Positions 43,365 through 61,613 of a stretch of DNA of 64,000 bases are shown piece by piece. Each line of letters opens with the position of its first letter. Positions within the stretch are counted from its first letter, which is position 1. The position numbers and the translations under genes are program-made. Origin of the DNA: Blastocystis sp. Blastoise (Eukaryota; Sar; Bigyra; Opalinata; Blastocystidae); assembly GCA_039096225.1 (NCBI GenBank), contig JBBPEB010000028.1, positions 248,001-312,000 on the forward strand, written 5' to 3'. The notes under the pieces were generated by a model. That model did not search any database and was not told where the DNA came from. It saw only the letters and a list, made by a program, of their open reading frames with translations.

Positions 43365-45846
43365 CGAATATCTCTAGGAATTTTGAATTTAATTCTTTAG
43401 TAAACTCTATATATTTCTATATAGAGTTTATAATGGATATATACATACCGATATAATCAATATTAATATTGTCTGAATCTAATAGATCAAATAATCTATA
43501 ACCATAATTAACCATTTTATCTTCTATTCTACTGGTTCTAAATATTGGCTTATAAAAAAGGGATGAAAACAAATAAAAAATGCATGAATTATATGGTAAT
43601 ACATTTAAAGATTTATATAGATTCTTTATAAAATAAGTAGGAAGTGTTTTGAAATCTAAATTCTTTTCTTTAATTAAGAAAATAATATGTTTACATATAA
43701 TATTATTGTGTGCTATGTTACAACTACATTGAAGAGTTTTTGTAGGTATATAATATACTTCACTAACTTCTTTTCTACTATTACAGCAAATATAATATTT
43801 ATTTATTTCAATTGAGGCTAGATATAGTACTTCTTTTTTATCGTATTCTGTTATGTTACTTATGGAAGAAGGAATTATTCTGTGAATTAAACAATCATCT
43901 TGATTCTTATTCATCATCTCAATGGTCTTTATGTGATAAAAAAAGGGGAATAGGCATAAAGGCGATTTTCGGATGGATTCTAACCATAATGAATGGATTT
44001 GCTCCGTTGGATTATTACTAAGAATAGTAATAATACTATTCTTAAAAGAAAATCTACAAAATGACTTACAACATCCATTAAGGTAATCCTTTAATATAAT
44101 AATATCTTGCGAATTTATTGACTCATTATTATCATTAATTGATTCATTTGATTTATATAGGGCATCTTCTATAACTGCATCAGCATCTTCTTGCTTCGAC
44201 GCGTTACAATAATTAAAAAAAAGATTATTAACAGATTTAGATGGTTTAATTTTGGTTGTTGTATACATTATCGAACGTGCATGAAAAATGCACATAACAT
44301 TAACAGAACTTGGGAATATGTCGTTTATAGCTTTACCAATTCCAACTAAGCCATCAGAATGAATAACATATTTCGTTTCTGGATTCATACCTAAATAATA
44401 TTAATTTATTACTAACAAGATAAATTATAGAATGAGTATTAATAAGATGAATAATATGACGAATAATAATATGATGATTAATAATAAGATGAATAATAAT
44501 ATGATTAATAATATGATGAATAATAATATGATGATTAATAATATGATTAATAATAAGATGAATAATAATAAGATGAATAATAATATGATTAATAATATAT
44601 GAATAATAATAAGATGAATAATAAGATGAATAATAATAAGATGAATATTAATAAGATTAATAATATGAATAATAATATGAATAATAATATGAATAATAAT
44701 ATGAATAATAATATGATTAATAATAAGATCAATTATAATAAGATTAATATGAAATATAAGATGAATATTAATTAGATGAATATTAACAAGACGAATTATA
44801 ATAAGATGCATATGAATAATAATAATATATATACCATGAGTAGAAAGGAAACTGAATAGATCTTTCCATGTATTGGAACCTTCTCCGTAAAGATCTATCA
44901 TGTAACCTAGTAGATACTTTTTATTATATTGAGATAGTGTTACCATATTATATATAAGAAATTTGTCCTTTGATTGTGAATGGGTAGCGTCAATAAATAT
45001 CTCATTATTATATAATCTAGAAAGTTCGTTGACAATCCTTCTATATATTACTATTATCCTAAATAGCTTTTTGTCACTTTTATTAATATAGACTTTATAA
45101 TCAATATTTTCAACAGCTTTGATTGAGTATAAAATTGAAGGAATCATATTATATGAATCAATATAATCTCCAAAGATATTATAGAATAATTTCTTATGCC
45201 ATTTATCTAGTATTGTAATTGAAGTATCTGGAAATAATGTTTTCTCTACTGATTTAAAACTTGAGAAGAGACCAAATGGGTCCTGTAGAAAGTAATAATA
45301 CATCTTTGTTTCAAAATCTTCATATACTACCATTGTCTTAGTATATGTTTTCTGAAGAAGTGTGCTATTCACTATATGAAAAATAATATTTATATATTGA
45401 AAAAACATTTATAGAATATTTTAATTATTAATTATATGATGATAGTTTATGATATAGTTTATTCATACAAAAAAATAGTTAAAATAATAAAAATATACAT
45501 GATATGTCAAACACCTCTTTAACATCATATAACTGATTAGTTATCGCTATATTAATATTAATATTGAAATATAAATATATATATGAATACAATCATGATT
45601 GTGTTTGCAATAATAATACTTAATTGTATATGAATCACCACTTTTTTTAAATTTTATAATAAAATTGCATTTCTGTGTTGTACAAACATAGACCAAGCAA
45701 TGACCACCACGTTGTCTAATTGAGTAGTGAAACTTAGATTTGTAATTGCGAACATCAACTAAAATTTCTTCGCGTGATGTGTATTCTTCTTTGAAGCCTA
45801 TCGATGCAAGTGTATTACTTGTAGATAGAGAGAAAGGATCAGCCAT
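43186..45846 (-). CDS. MULE transposase part of the transposase-ULP1 gene
   Basis: Exons about 45,846-45,587, a short one near 45,545-45,498, 45,371-44,835, 44,390-43,449 and 43,257-43,186. Exon 1 (MADPFSLSTSNTLASIGF; YVCTTQKCNFIIKF; YYYCKHNHDC) resembles the FLYWCH/FAR1-type zinc finger. Exon 3 has the first catalytic Asp in FIDATHSQSKD. Exon 4 has the second Asp in YVIHSDGLVGIGKAINDIFP, the MULE C..H in CIFHARS, and a SWIM finger LQCSCNIAHNNIICKHI (CxCx8CxH). The last exon ends in phase with the ULP1 exons at 26,928. All joins I tested keep the frame, so it may still be functional. Confidence 0.88.
44430..44830 (+). repeat. ATGAATAATAATA minisatellite in a transposase intron
   Basis: Irregular ATAATAAGATGAATAAT units filling the intron between exons 3 and 4 (44,834-44,391). 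It can be read as Ile/His-rich protein but is bounded by GTATATAT and TTATTTAG splice sites. Confidence 0.85.
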
Positions 45847-47230
45847 ATCTTATAATTATTATTAAAAAAGTATTTGAAGAATTACTATTGGTCACCATTA
45901 TGGCAAACATGAATAAAAATTTGGGCCTACCCAACAAAGTAAAATAGAGTGTAAATAAAGTAATAAGCTTATTCAATTTTCCCACAAAAATGTTCCAAAA
46001 GTTGAAGTTGACATAGTTTTCTTGTCTTATTTCATATGATAATTCTCTTATTAATTCTTTTAAATGATGTAATATGTCTTGTATAAATGATGTAATTATA
46101 GAAAGCGCAACTAGTTACTTTTTGCTTAATTCATGTAGCATTCATTTTTAAAAAGGGCGGAATTACATTAATATCTAATATTTATCAATTTCACACATGT
46201 GATTCATTGAGATTCTAAATAAAACAAAGGAAAAAAACAAGATTATGTCATTCTTCCTAAATCTTAATTATTGAAACTGAGTGATATACGAATAATTGTC
46301 TCATAAAGTCTTTTCTTACATTAGTTATAATCAATTGGTAGAATCTTATTTTTCTCTTGAATATGTCAAATCTGATTTATTTTTATTATTCCATTTAGTT
46401 GTGATTATTCAAATGATTTGCTTATATGTTTATTTAGTATATATGCTGTATCATATCTGATATCTATTAATTTTATGCTTGCTACTTAATTGTGTTATAT
46501 CTGGTTTGCTAAATATGATTTTATTTGATAATTTCTATCAGTACAGTATTTAAATTTCTTTTTTTTTTGTTTGCTTGTTTTTATAATGTACTTTGTATTT
46601 TATTTATTGTCATTACATCTGATTTACTTCTCTCATTTCTTTTAGTTTTTATTGCTTTTTCATATATTTGCTTGATCTCTTGTTGCCTTAATGATTATAA
46701 TTAATGTGTTTCTTAGCTTGAATTACTTTTTATTGTGCTTGTATCTTCAATAGAATTGTAAAACTGAATAAATATTTTTTTATACCATATATATTTTGGT
46801 TTTATAGTCAGGGGCTTATTGACAATTGGCTAGATGTATTACAAATATTTAATATGTCCTCAATTATTCTTCTTCCACATGTTTTTGTTTCTATTCATTA
46901 TGGCATCAAATAAGGTATATTATTATGTTATTCTGATTAATGTATATGCTTTTTATTTCTATTATTCAGTATATTAGTGACTTTTCTTTGTTTTTAAAAT
47001 TTCTTTGAATTATTAATATTATTTCTCCTTTATTATACCCATATATTATTAATAAATTAATGAAACATGTAGAAAAACATATGTCGTTAATTAGTATTAT
47101 AATTATATGTTTTATGTATATATAGTAAATTTTTTTCATTTTACATGAAAAGTCTTTCTTATTTAAGTATAAATTATTGATTTCAATTGTTTTTTAGATG
47201 TTATTATATTTGGTTTTATTATATATATCT
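45847..47230. promoter_or_regulatory. Divergent spacer between transposase and VPS13 cargo
   Basis: About 1.4 kb of T-rich, non-coding DNA between the transposase start (-) and the first VPS13-like exon (+). It presumably contains the transposase promoter. No specific motif recognised. Confidence 0.4.
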
Positions 47231-47234
47231 ATAG

Positions 47235-53837
<6,603 letters not shown>

Positions 53838-54634
53838 TAATAATACATTATATATAAATGATGGTTATTTTTCGGAGAAATATTTTTTTTTAACTTGATG
53901 AACAATTTATGCATAAATTATATCGAACATTTTGCTAATGTTACTGTATATATATATTATAATTACCTATAATAATTGAAAGTTTATATATATATATATA
54001 TATAGTATATATCTACTCCTTCGATCTTCTTATCTAAAAGTACTCATCGAAACCCTTTACAACAATTATTATTGAATACATATACAGAACGATACATAGT
54101 TATAGTATTACATTAACCAAATTATTATTATTATTATTCATCAAAAAATTATTATATTTATTGCTATTAAATCTGATTAATGTTAACATATATAATAATT
54201 TAGTATATTTATTATTATTAGTATCATCATTATATTATTATTATTATACATATATAGATTATATGATACTGATTATCTATTTGTTTTTAAATGTAAGCCC
54301 AAAATATTTAGAAATAGAGTTTTTAGATGATTGTAATAATAATAGAAATAATATATATATTATTATATAGTTATTGATAAAATAAAAGATAATAAATGTG
54401 AGAATGGTTTTAAAATAAGTATATATATATATATATTTATTATTAATAATATTATTATGATAACCTGATTATAGAATCATATAGATACCCAATTTTATTC
54501 TATGTAATATGAATTATTATTTGGCTTTAACATTAAAGACATATGTATGTAAAGTCTAAGAATGGCAATTGGGAATGTAATATTTATTGTTGTTATTTTA
54601 AATAATATATATATTTATGCAGTATATCACCTTT

Positions 54635-54700
54635 ACTTAAGCTTGAATGGCAAGAGAGGGTCATTCTAGACAATCTTCAGGTTCAAATCCTGACTTAAGT
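54635..54700 (+). ncRNA. tRNA-like locus in TIR1-R
   Basis: Acceptor ACTTAAG with CTTAAGT (7 bp); D-like arm CTTG-AATGG-CAAG; an 8-position arm AGAGGGTC/GACAATCT with two central mismatches and loop ATTCTA; T-arm TCAGG-TTCAAAT-CCTGA. GGTTCAAATCC fits the Pol III box B, and AAGCTTGAATGG resembles a box A. A T7 run starts two bases after the 3' end, a good Pol III terminator. There are no linker bases 8-9, no variable loop and no clear anticodon, so it is a tRNA-like RNA or SINE head rather than a working tRNA. Confidence 0.55.
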
Positions 54701-55986
54701 ATTTTTTTAAAGATTTTTTAAGATTTTTTTTTCTTTGTTAGAATTTGTATTATTTCAGTCATATTTCAATATTATACGTTGATATTCACTCATGAGTTAT
54801 ATCTATAGGCTATCTACTTAAAAGTGATATTAATATTTTATCAAAATGAAGTAGACACAACATTGCAATTGCATTAGCTTATATTTTCATTTACTCAATT
54901 CTGGATTAATTAAGGATGCTAATGATCCTTCTGCATACTTTTGAAGTGTTAGGTAATTGATATAATAATTTATTAGACAAAAAATCAACACATCTTAATT
55001 TTATAATCTTAATATTATATTAAAAGCATAATTTTATAATCATGCGTTTCTATGATCATCTAGATTGCAATAGGATATCTTTAGAATTGTTTTATAATAC
55101 TTTAAGAGTATTCATTCCATTCATTCTAAATATATCTTATTATTTCTAGCTGTATATCACTTAGAATACCATTATTATCAGTTTTAAATCATTTAATCAT
55201 TGAATCTATACTTTAAATAAAAATTCTAAATATTATCTTTAATATCTTATTTTAAAACATATATATAATTTATTTATTTATTTAAAGTGTTTATTTCTTT
55301 GATTCTGTTATAAAATATAATTATACTTCAATGCATTAACAATTAATTAATTGTAACATTCGTTTTTTCTTTTGTAATTCATTCATAAACTATAAATAGT
55401 GATGAATAATACAGGATATCAGTTTCAAGTTGAATCTCTGTTATTAATATAAATGTGTACATTACTCTTTCATTTCTTTAAATAATTGTTGACTTATAAC
55501 AAATTACTATGTATTAAACGCTATACATTTATGTACTCAAAAATAGCTCGAAAATATAAATAAATAACGGAATTACAGTGCATTATAATGAAAGTAGTTA
55601 AATAGTTAGTATTTTTGCAATATAATTGCTATAAAACGCTTTTATGTTTCTATCAAGTCATGCTTACAATTATTTATATAATAATGCTTCAGTTTAATGC
55701 TAATTTTATAGTTTTAATGAAAATATAAAAAAACAACTATATAGAGTATTTAAAGAAAGTCATAAAATGTATTTTTTAAATATTTAAAAATCAACTATAG
55801 GTTATATATCATAAAAATTTATATTTTAATATTTATTATATATTTTTTATTAAAAAAGTATTTAATGATTGTATCATAAAATATAGAAAATAATTGGATG
55901 AACCAAACTTGGTGCGTATGACGAACATCACTTTTGAACTACGTAACGGCAACTTTTAGAAAATGAACGTGGCAGGTCGAGTTCTC

Positions 55987-55995
55987 AACTACTGG
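55987..55995 (+). repeat. Right target-site duplication of the 43-kb element
   Basis: AACTACTGG, identical to 12,632-12,640. Confidence 0.93.
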
Positions 55996-56319
55996 AACAC
56001 TGAAAAAAAGATGAATTATTTTCAGTTACTTTATAAATGATTAAGGAAAAAGAGCGAATTATAAGATAAATTGATTATATTCTTATTCTAGCTAATTACA
56101 CAGATTCTAATAATACTACTCAATGTTAAAAAAGTTAATAAAATTGATCATCTCAAATAAAAAAATGATCAATTTACTTGGAATGTTAGAAACTACAAAC
56201 AAGAGAATTAATAAAAATGACAAAACAACATAAGGAATAAAAATATACATAGAATAATTTTTAAACAAATAAAATAGCAAACATAACAACTTCAAACGAA
56301 AATTCCATTGAGAATGATT
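55996..56319. other. NOP9 3' flank
   Basis: 324 bp of host DNA between the transposon and the NOP9 stop codon; AT-rich, nothing coding. Confidence 0.5.
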
Positions 56320-57295
56320 TTAGTGACGAATTTTGAATCCAAGTTTATTAATAGTATTACGAACAAGAGATTTTGGTTCAGAAATTTCTATAGAATAGAG
56401 GAATAATAATAGATAAATTGTTATAAACTAGAAGAGTAAAGAGAATGCCAAATAAATAATTACCTTCATTATTATGAATAGATTGATCAGCAATAGATGT
56501 TTTTATTGGTTCTTCTTCAGTCTTTGGTGCTTCTTCAATTTTTAACTCTTCTTTCTATAAATATATATATATAGATAAATATAGAATAATATAATAGTTT
56601 TAAGATATATATACTGGCTTTTCTTCATTATTGACAATTTCATTTTCTATTTTTGTTTTTTTCGATTCCTTTTGAACATTATTATTTATATCTTCATGAT
56701 TATCAATATTTCTCTTTTCAGATTTCTTACTGGAAGATTTGTTTCTATTCATTTGGTGCTTTATATCTATATACAATAACAATTGTAATTTTATTACAAT
56801 AAATATGATTATTAATATAATATAATATAATAATAGAATAATAGAATATAATAAAATTAAATTAAAAAATACTATAATATAATTTAATAAATACTTCTAG
56901 TTATTTTCTTAAGTGTGCCTGCAATCTTTTCTTCTTGATTATCACTAATTTTAGAACGTAAAACAGGACTGTCACTATATTTAAATCCTTTAATAAAGGC
57001 AACAAAGGATTTCTTTTCATTTTTATCTTCTATAAATTGTGATAATACAGTATATACAATATCTCCACGTAAGTAGATACATAATCTTAATAAAGATATG
57101 AAATCCATCTTACTAATAGCATATATATAGGGAAGAGAAAGAGGACTAGCAAGTTGTACATATTCATAAAAGAATGGACATGTTTTTTCATTTAATTCAA
57201 TCTAATATATATATATATATAAGAAAAGGAATCATATAAATATATATATAAATATATATATATAAACATATACATAAGAAAATGAACATACGAAT

Positions 57296-57330
<35 letters not shown>

Positions 57331-59305
57331 CATATACTTTTCCTCCATTTTCTTTTAATCCCAGAATACTCATAATAAATTGTTTGGCTTCGTCTTTGCT
57401 ATCTTTAGGCTCTGATTTCCCGCGGTTATCGCACTCACCAAGTAAAATAGGCTTTAATAATTCAGATATTTCTTTATCATATACCTATATATATAAGTAT
57501 GAATGATAATAGACAAAAAAAAGTGATAAAAAACATAATTATGCTTATATATATATATATATATACTTGATTTCTTCTGCATGAATTAAATAATTGTAAC
57601 ACAACTCCTTTTTTAGATTTATATAAAGCAGAAATAGAAGGACTAAGAATTTCATATGATTTTTTTACTAAGTTCTTTTCATAAATACAAGCAAGAAGCT
57701 GTTGAATGACATAATTACCATTTCGATCGTCAACATATTCAAGAAGAGAATCAACTAATGATGACTATAATATATATAATATTCAATAGTATGTAATAAT
57801 ATATTGTAAATATCACCAATGATATATATATAATAGTCAATAATCAATAGTATATAATAATATATTGCAACAATCAACAGCGATATATATATGTATATAT
57901 ACATAAATAATAATAAGTTTCTTATTGGGTATAAAAGGAGTAATAGCCTCAAGTGTACGTGCACCGATAGTATTCTTAATTAAATGTATATATAAAGAAG
58001 TAGAATAAGAGAGGACATCATCATCATCCTGAATCTATATATATATATAATCATAATAATAACTGCTATATTAAAGACAACAGAATCATCATTATCATAT
58101 TCAAAATACATACTAATATATATATATATATATACTTGTAGAATTGAAGTAGCAAGAGAAACAGAGGAAGTTGCAGGAAGAATTGTTAATAATAACTGAA
58201 TAACAGGGCTTCCATACTATATATTCATGGGAATAATTATCATTGTATATATATATATACAATAATAACTCATATTTATAAAAAATAACAATAAAAAAAT
58301 AACAATATTATTTTTATAATAAAAATAATATATATATATATATATATATATACTTGATTTGTAAGAACTTCTTCCATTTCTTCTAAAGATAATTTATTCA
58401 TTTCTTCAGTTAATAATAATAAACTAGATTCATATTCTTGAGGGAATATATGTTTTTCCTATAAGTATATATATATAATAATATATATAATGATATATAA
58501 AATAATATATAAAATAATATATAAAATAATATATAAAATAATATATAAAATAATATATAAAATAATATATAAAATAATATATAAAATAATATATAAAATA
58601 ATATATAAAATAATATATAAGATAATATATAAAACAATATATAAACAATATATATATATATACATTATTACCACGTTTTCCTTTATTCAAATGTTTCTTT
58701 TCTTTGGCATAATAAGGTGGATATCCACAGAGAATACATAAAAGAATTCTTATCACGTGAGTAGCACATGGGTCACACATTAATTTATTAAATGAACTAC
58801 TTAATTCACTTACAATTTGAATAATAATTTGAGATAAAGTCTCTAAAGGCTCTCCTAAAGGTGTAGTTTCCACCGTATCTGTACTCTCTTTATTTCTTAA
58901 AAAATATGATGCTTGTTCTAAAGCAGTTTGCATCACATGAGATGCATAACGCTGAGTAAACATATGAATAGTAAAACCTTTACAATAAGACAAAAACAAA
59001 CGTAATTGACTTCTTGAAGAAGCTTTGATAATCTTTTCAATAGTGAAACTAACCTTTCTATCAGTAGCTAAACTAACTTCCATCCCTCTTAATTCTTGAT
59101 TTACATTAGAAATTAATGTAATTTTTTCTTCAGGATCTTCTGTATTATCTAATACACCTTGAATTTGAGATATATATCTCAAGCTGTCCTCAGTAGGCTT
59201 CTTAGGACGTAAAGTATGACTATAATCAACTAATAAATTGCAATTTATTATTATTTACTATTGATTGAAAGGAGAACTAGCAGCTTCAGGTGTTTCTGTA
59301 TCCAT
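56320..59305 (-). CDS. NOP9: NOP9-like pumilio-repeat nucleolar protein
   Basis: PUF-repeat RNA-binding protein of 18S rRNA maturation. The start MDTETPEAASSPFNQ at 59,305 joins YHTLRPKKPTEDSLRYISQI. The large exon (59,212-58,675) holds TDRKVSFTIEKIIKASS, TQRYASHVMQTALEQAS and CDPCATHVIRILLCILCGYP, which follow the NOP9 repeat pattern (RxxSHVxQTxL; SHVxRxLLxxL.G). Further minus exons give NYVIQQLLACIYEKN, KKGVVLQLFNSCRRNQ and IGARTLEAITPF. An acidic/Lys-rich segment and a conserved-looking end, LVRNTINKLGFKIRH, close it. Exon joins were tested only in part; PUF6 is the alternative. Confidence 0.82.
58480..58660 (+). repeat. ATATAAAATA tandem repeat in a NOP9 intron
   Basis: About 13 copies of a 12-bp unit AATATATAAAAT inside the intron between 58,459 and 58,665. 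The readable Tyr-Ile-Leu-Phe protein is an artefact. Confidence 0.9.
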
Positions 59306-59548
59306 ATTTATAATTTTAAACAATGTATTACTAATCAAGGAATCAAAAGCTTTTCTTTTGTTTCTGGTTTCTTTCTTTTTAATTCCCCCATGATTATTTA
59401 TTTGTGCCAAATTCCCACAAATGCCGACAGCCGCCGATTGTACGTTGCTGATTTGTTTTGTCAGAAAAAATTAGCATTTTTCTTTTTTATTTCATAGGTG
59501 TTTCCATTAGGGTAATCGTTTTTACACCACTGTATTTGAAAATCGGCA

Positions 59549-59682
59549 TAATTCATACTCAGCATAGTAGAAGGTGTTTTCTTTAGAGTATGCATAGTAG
59601 ACCAGGCCAATAGGCTACCCGCCTATTGGCCAAACTATGCTGAGCATGAATTTTTTCGTCATACTATGCTGAGCATGAATTA
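59549..59682 (+). mobile_element. 134-bp MITE with 21-bp inverted ends
   Basis: TAATTCATACTCAGCATAGTA at the left and the reverse complement of TAATTCATGCTCAGCATAGTA at the right (20/21). Inside is a perfect hairpin, GGCCAATAGGC-TACCC-GCCTATTGGCC (59,609-59,635), plus an extra copy of ACTATGCTGAGCATGAATT (59,636-59,654). The ends suggest a TA target, as for Tc1/mariner-derived MITEs. Confidence 0.8.
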
Positions 59683-60554
59683 TCCCTTTATTTGAATCCT
59701 CAGAAAACAAGTCACTATGATTTTTATCAATATTTCTTGCAATTAACAGATGAAGATGGAGAGAAATTCTTGCCTTATTATACAGATTTACCAGATAAAG
59801 AGATTCAGGAGATTATTATGGAACACAGAAAGACACCTGAAAATAGACTAGTTCAAAAAACAATTGCAAGTATATATTCTTTATTTATTTATATATATGT
59901 ATATATTATTTAATATTTTTCAATCAATTTTATATGTATAGAAAGTTTAATTACTGAGATTCGTGGAGAAGAAGCATATAGGATTGCTTCTGCTGTATAT
60001 AAATATTAGTTTTATTTACATATATGTTTATTTACTTATAATATTGTATTTATTTATATTATTTTAATTATAAATTAAATATTTGTATATATTATTCTAT
60101 AGTGTACAGATATTCTCTTTAAACGTATATACGATAACATTACTATAGAAGAAATAGAGCCCTATTTGAATGAATTACCTGCTTTTGAAATACCTTACGA
60201 GAATATAAAAGACAAAAAATTATTAGATATATTATTTCAATGTAAATTTGGTCCTTCTAAAAGTATATTTTTAAAGTTTATATATATATATAATATTCTT
60301 TATAAACTAATAACTTTTATATAAAAAATTAATTAGATTTTATAATTATGTTCAATAATAGAATAACTATTAATATAATTATAATACTATATATAGAAGA
60401 TATTCAGCGAGTTATTAAGAGTGGTGGTTTGTCTTTAAACAATCAAATAGTGAAAGATCATCTATATACATTAAAAGAAAGTGATATTATTGCACATAAA
60501 TGGCTCTATGTAAAACGAGGCAAAAGACAAGTCCTCATTATTCGTGTTATCTAA
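59683..60554 (+). pseudogene. YARS2: Mitochondrial-type tyrosyl-tRNA synthetase, C-terminal remnant
   Basis: Bacterial/organellar TyrRS charges tRNA-Tyr. The remnant has LYLNPQKTSHYDFYQYFLQ (the segment right after KMSKS), then EKFLPYYTDLPDKEIQEII, HRKTPENRLVQKTIAS, LITEIRGEEAYRIASA, and a C-terminal S4-like domain: IQRVIKSGGLSLNNQIV, LYVKRGKRQVLIIRVI. Three or four introns, no stops. The catalytic half is missing: a MITE lies directly 5', and the DNA beyond it offers only a possible KIG scrap (59,530-59,548) and a doubtful HIGH-like scrap near 59,440. Without the catalytic domain it cannot be a working synthetase, though the remaining part is well preserved. Confidence 0.82.
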
Positions 60555-61613
60555 GTTATTCTTATTCTAGTTTGTGTTTGTGTTTTTTTTAATAACTTTT
60601 ATATTTTTATTCTATGTGTTTTGTTTATCAAAAATTAGTTAGGCTATTTTGAGGTTTCACCAATTATGGTTTCGTGATCTTTCTGTCAAGAAAACAGTGA
60701 ATAAGAAGAAAAATACACATTAAAATACCAAGAATCTAATTGAAAGAATTTCTAATATTCATTGGTAGCTTAATAAACACTCATATAACAAAACAAAGAC
60801 ATATATACAATATATAACATATAATAAACAAATAATAATAATAATGAATATTATAATGGAGTCAATCAGTACTTATAACACATTCTTAAGTATAATCATC
60901 TATATATAAACATAATTAGAATAATATAAAACATTAATTAATTATAATAAATATTTAAATAACAAAAAATATATACTAAAAATTCAAATAATAACAAAAA
61001 TAATAATAAATATAATATATATATATGTACACAAAAAACTATATAAATATAATTGATGCTAGTTAAAATAGGATAAAAATAAATAATATATATACCATTT
61101 AAATCTAAATTCTTTCTGAATCAAACGAATCTTTGTAATTTGTAAAAAAAAAGAAGAAATAGAATATAAATATGTGAACATACAATGATTCAACGTTATA
61201 GAAGACAAAGAAGGTCAACCATAACAAAAAATGACGTTATCTAGAGAAAGGAATAGAATTAAGCAAAATAAAACACACCTTAAACTTCAAGCAACTACTA
61301 TATACATACCAGACAGAAATAAACCAATATCTTTTAAATATTACAAGCATCCATAGTTAAAAGATGACTCACGATAATAAATATAATGTGAAATCAATAT
61401 AGATAAAATGATAATAAATGTTTATGACATAAATTCAAAAGATATAGTGCAAAATAATAGTATAAATAAGAATGATAAAGATTTATTTTTTATATAAGAC
61501 TTATTAGGGATTTTGTATTACCAAAATTTCCTTAGTAAGAAAGTATTTTTCCTTTATTACGATTTTATTCTATATAAATAATATAGTTTTTCTAGAGATC
61601 ACATGTTTTTGAA
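60555..61613. other. Intergenic, AT-rich
   Basis: About 1.06 kb between the TyrRS remnant and the cyclin gene, holding the cyclin promoter. The plus strand is A-rich with no supported gene. Confidence 0.5.

Noticed and set aside
58410-58741. Tyr-Ile-Leu-Phe or Ile-Tyr-Lys repeat frames on both strands
   Set aside because: 12-bp tandem repeat within a NOP9 intron, open in many frames.
59261-59497. Plus-strand frame with ADSRRLYVADLF, reminiscent of the TyrRS HIGH region
   Set aside because: Only a handful of residues fit, two extra residues are needed, and about 180 residues between it and the KIG scrap are absent. It also overlaps NOP9 exon 1 and promoter. Kept only as a hint.
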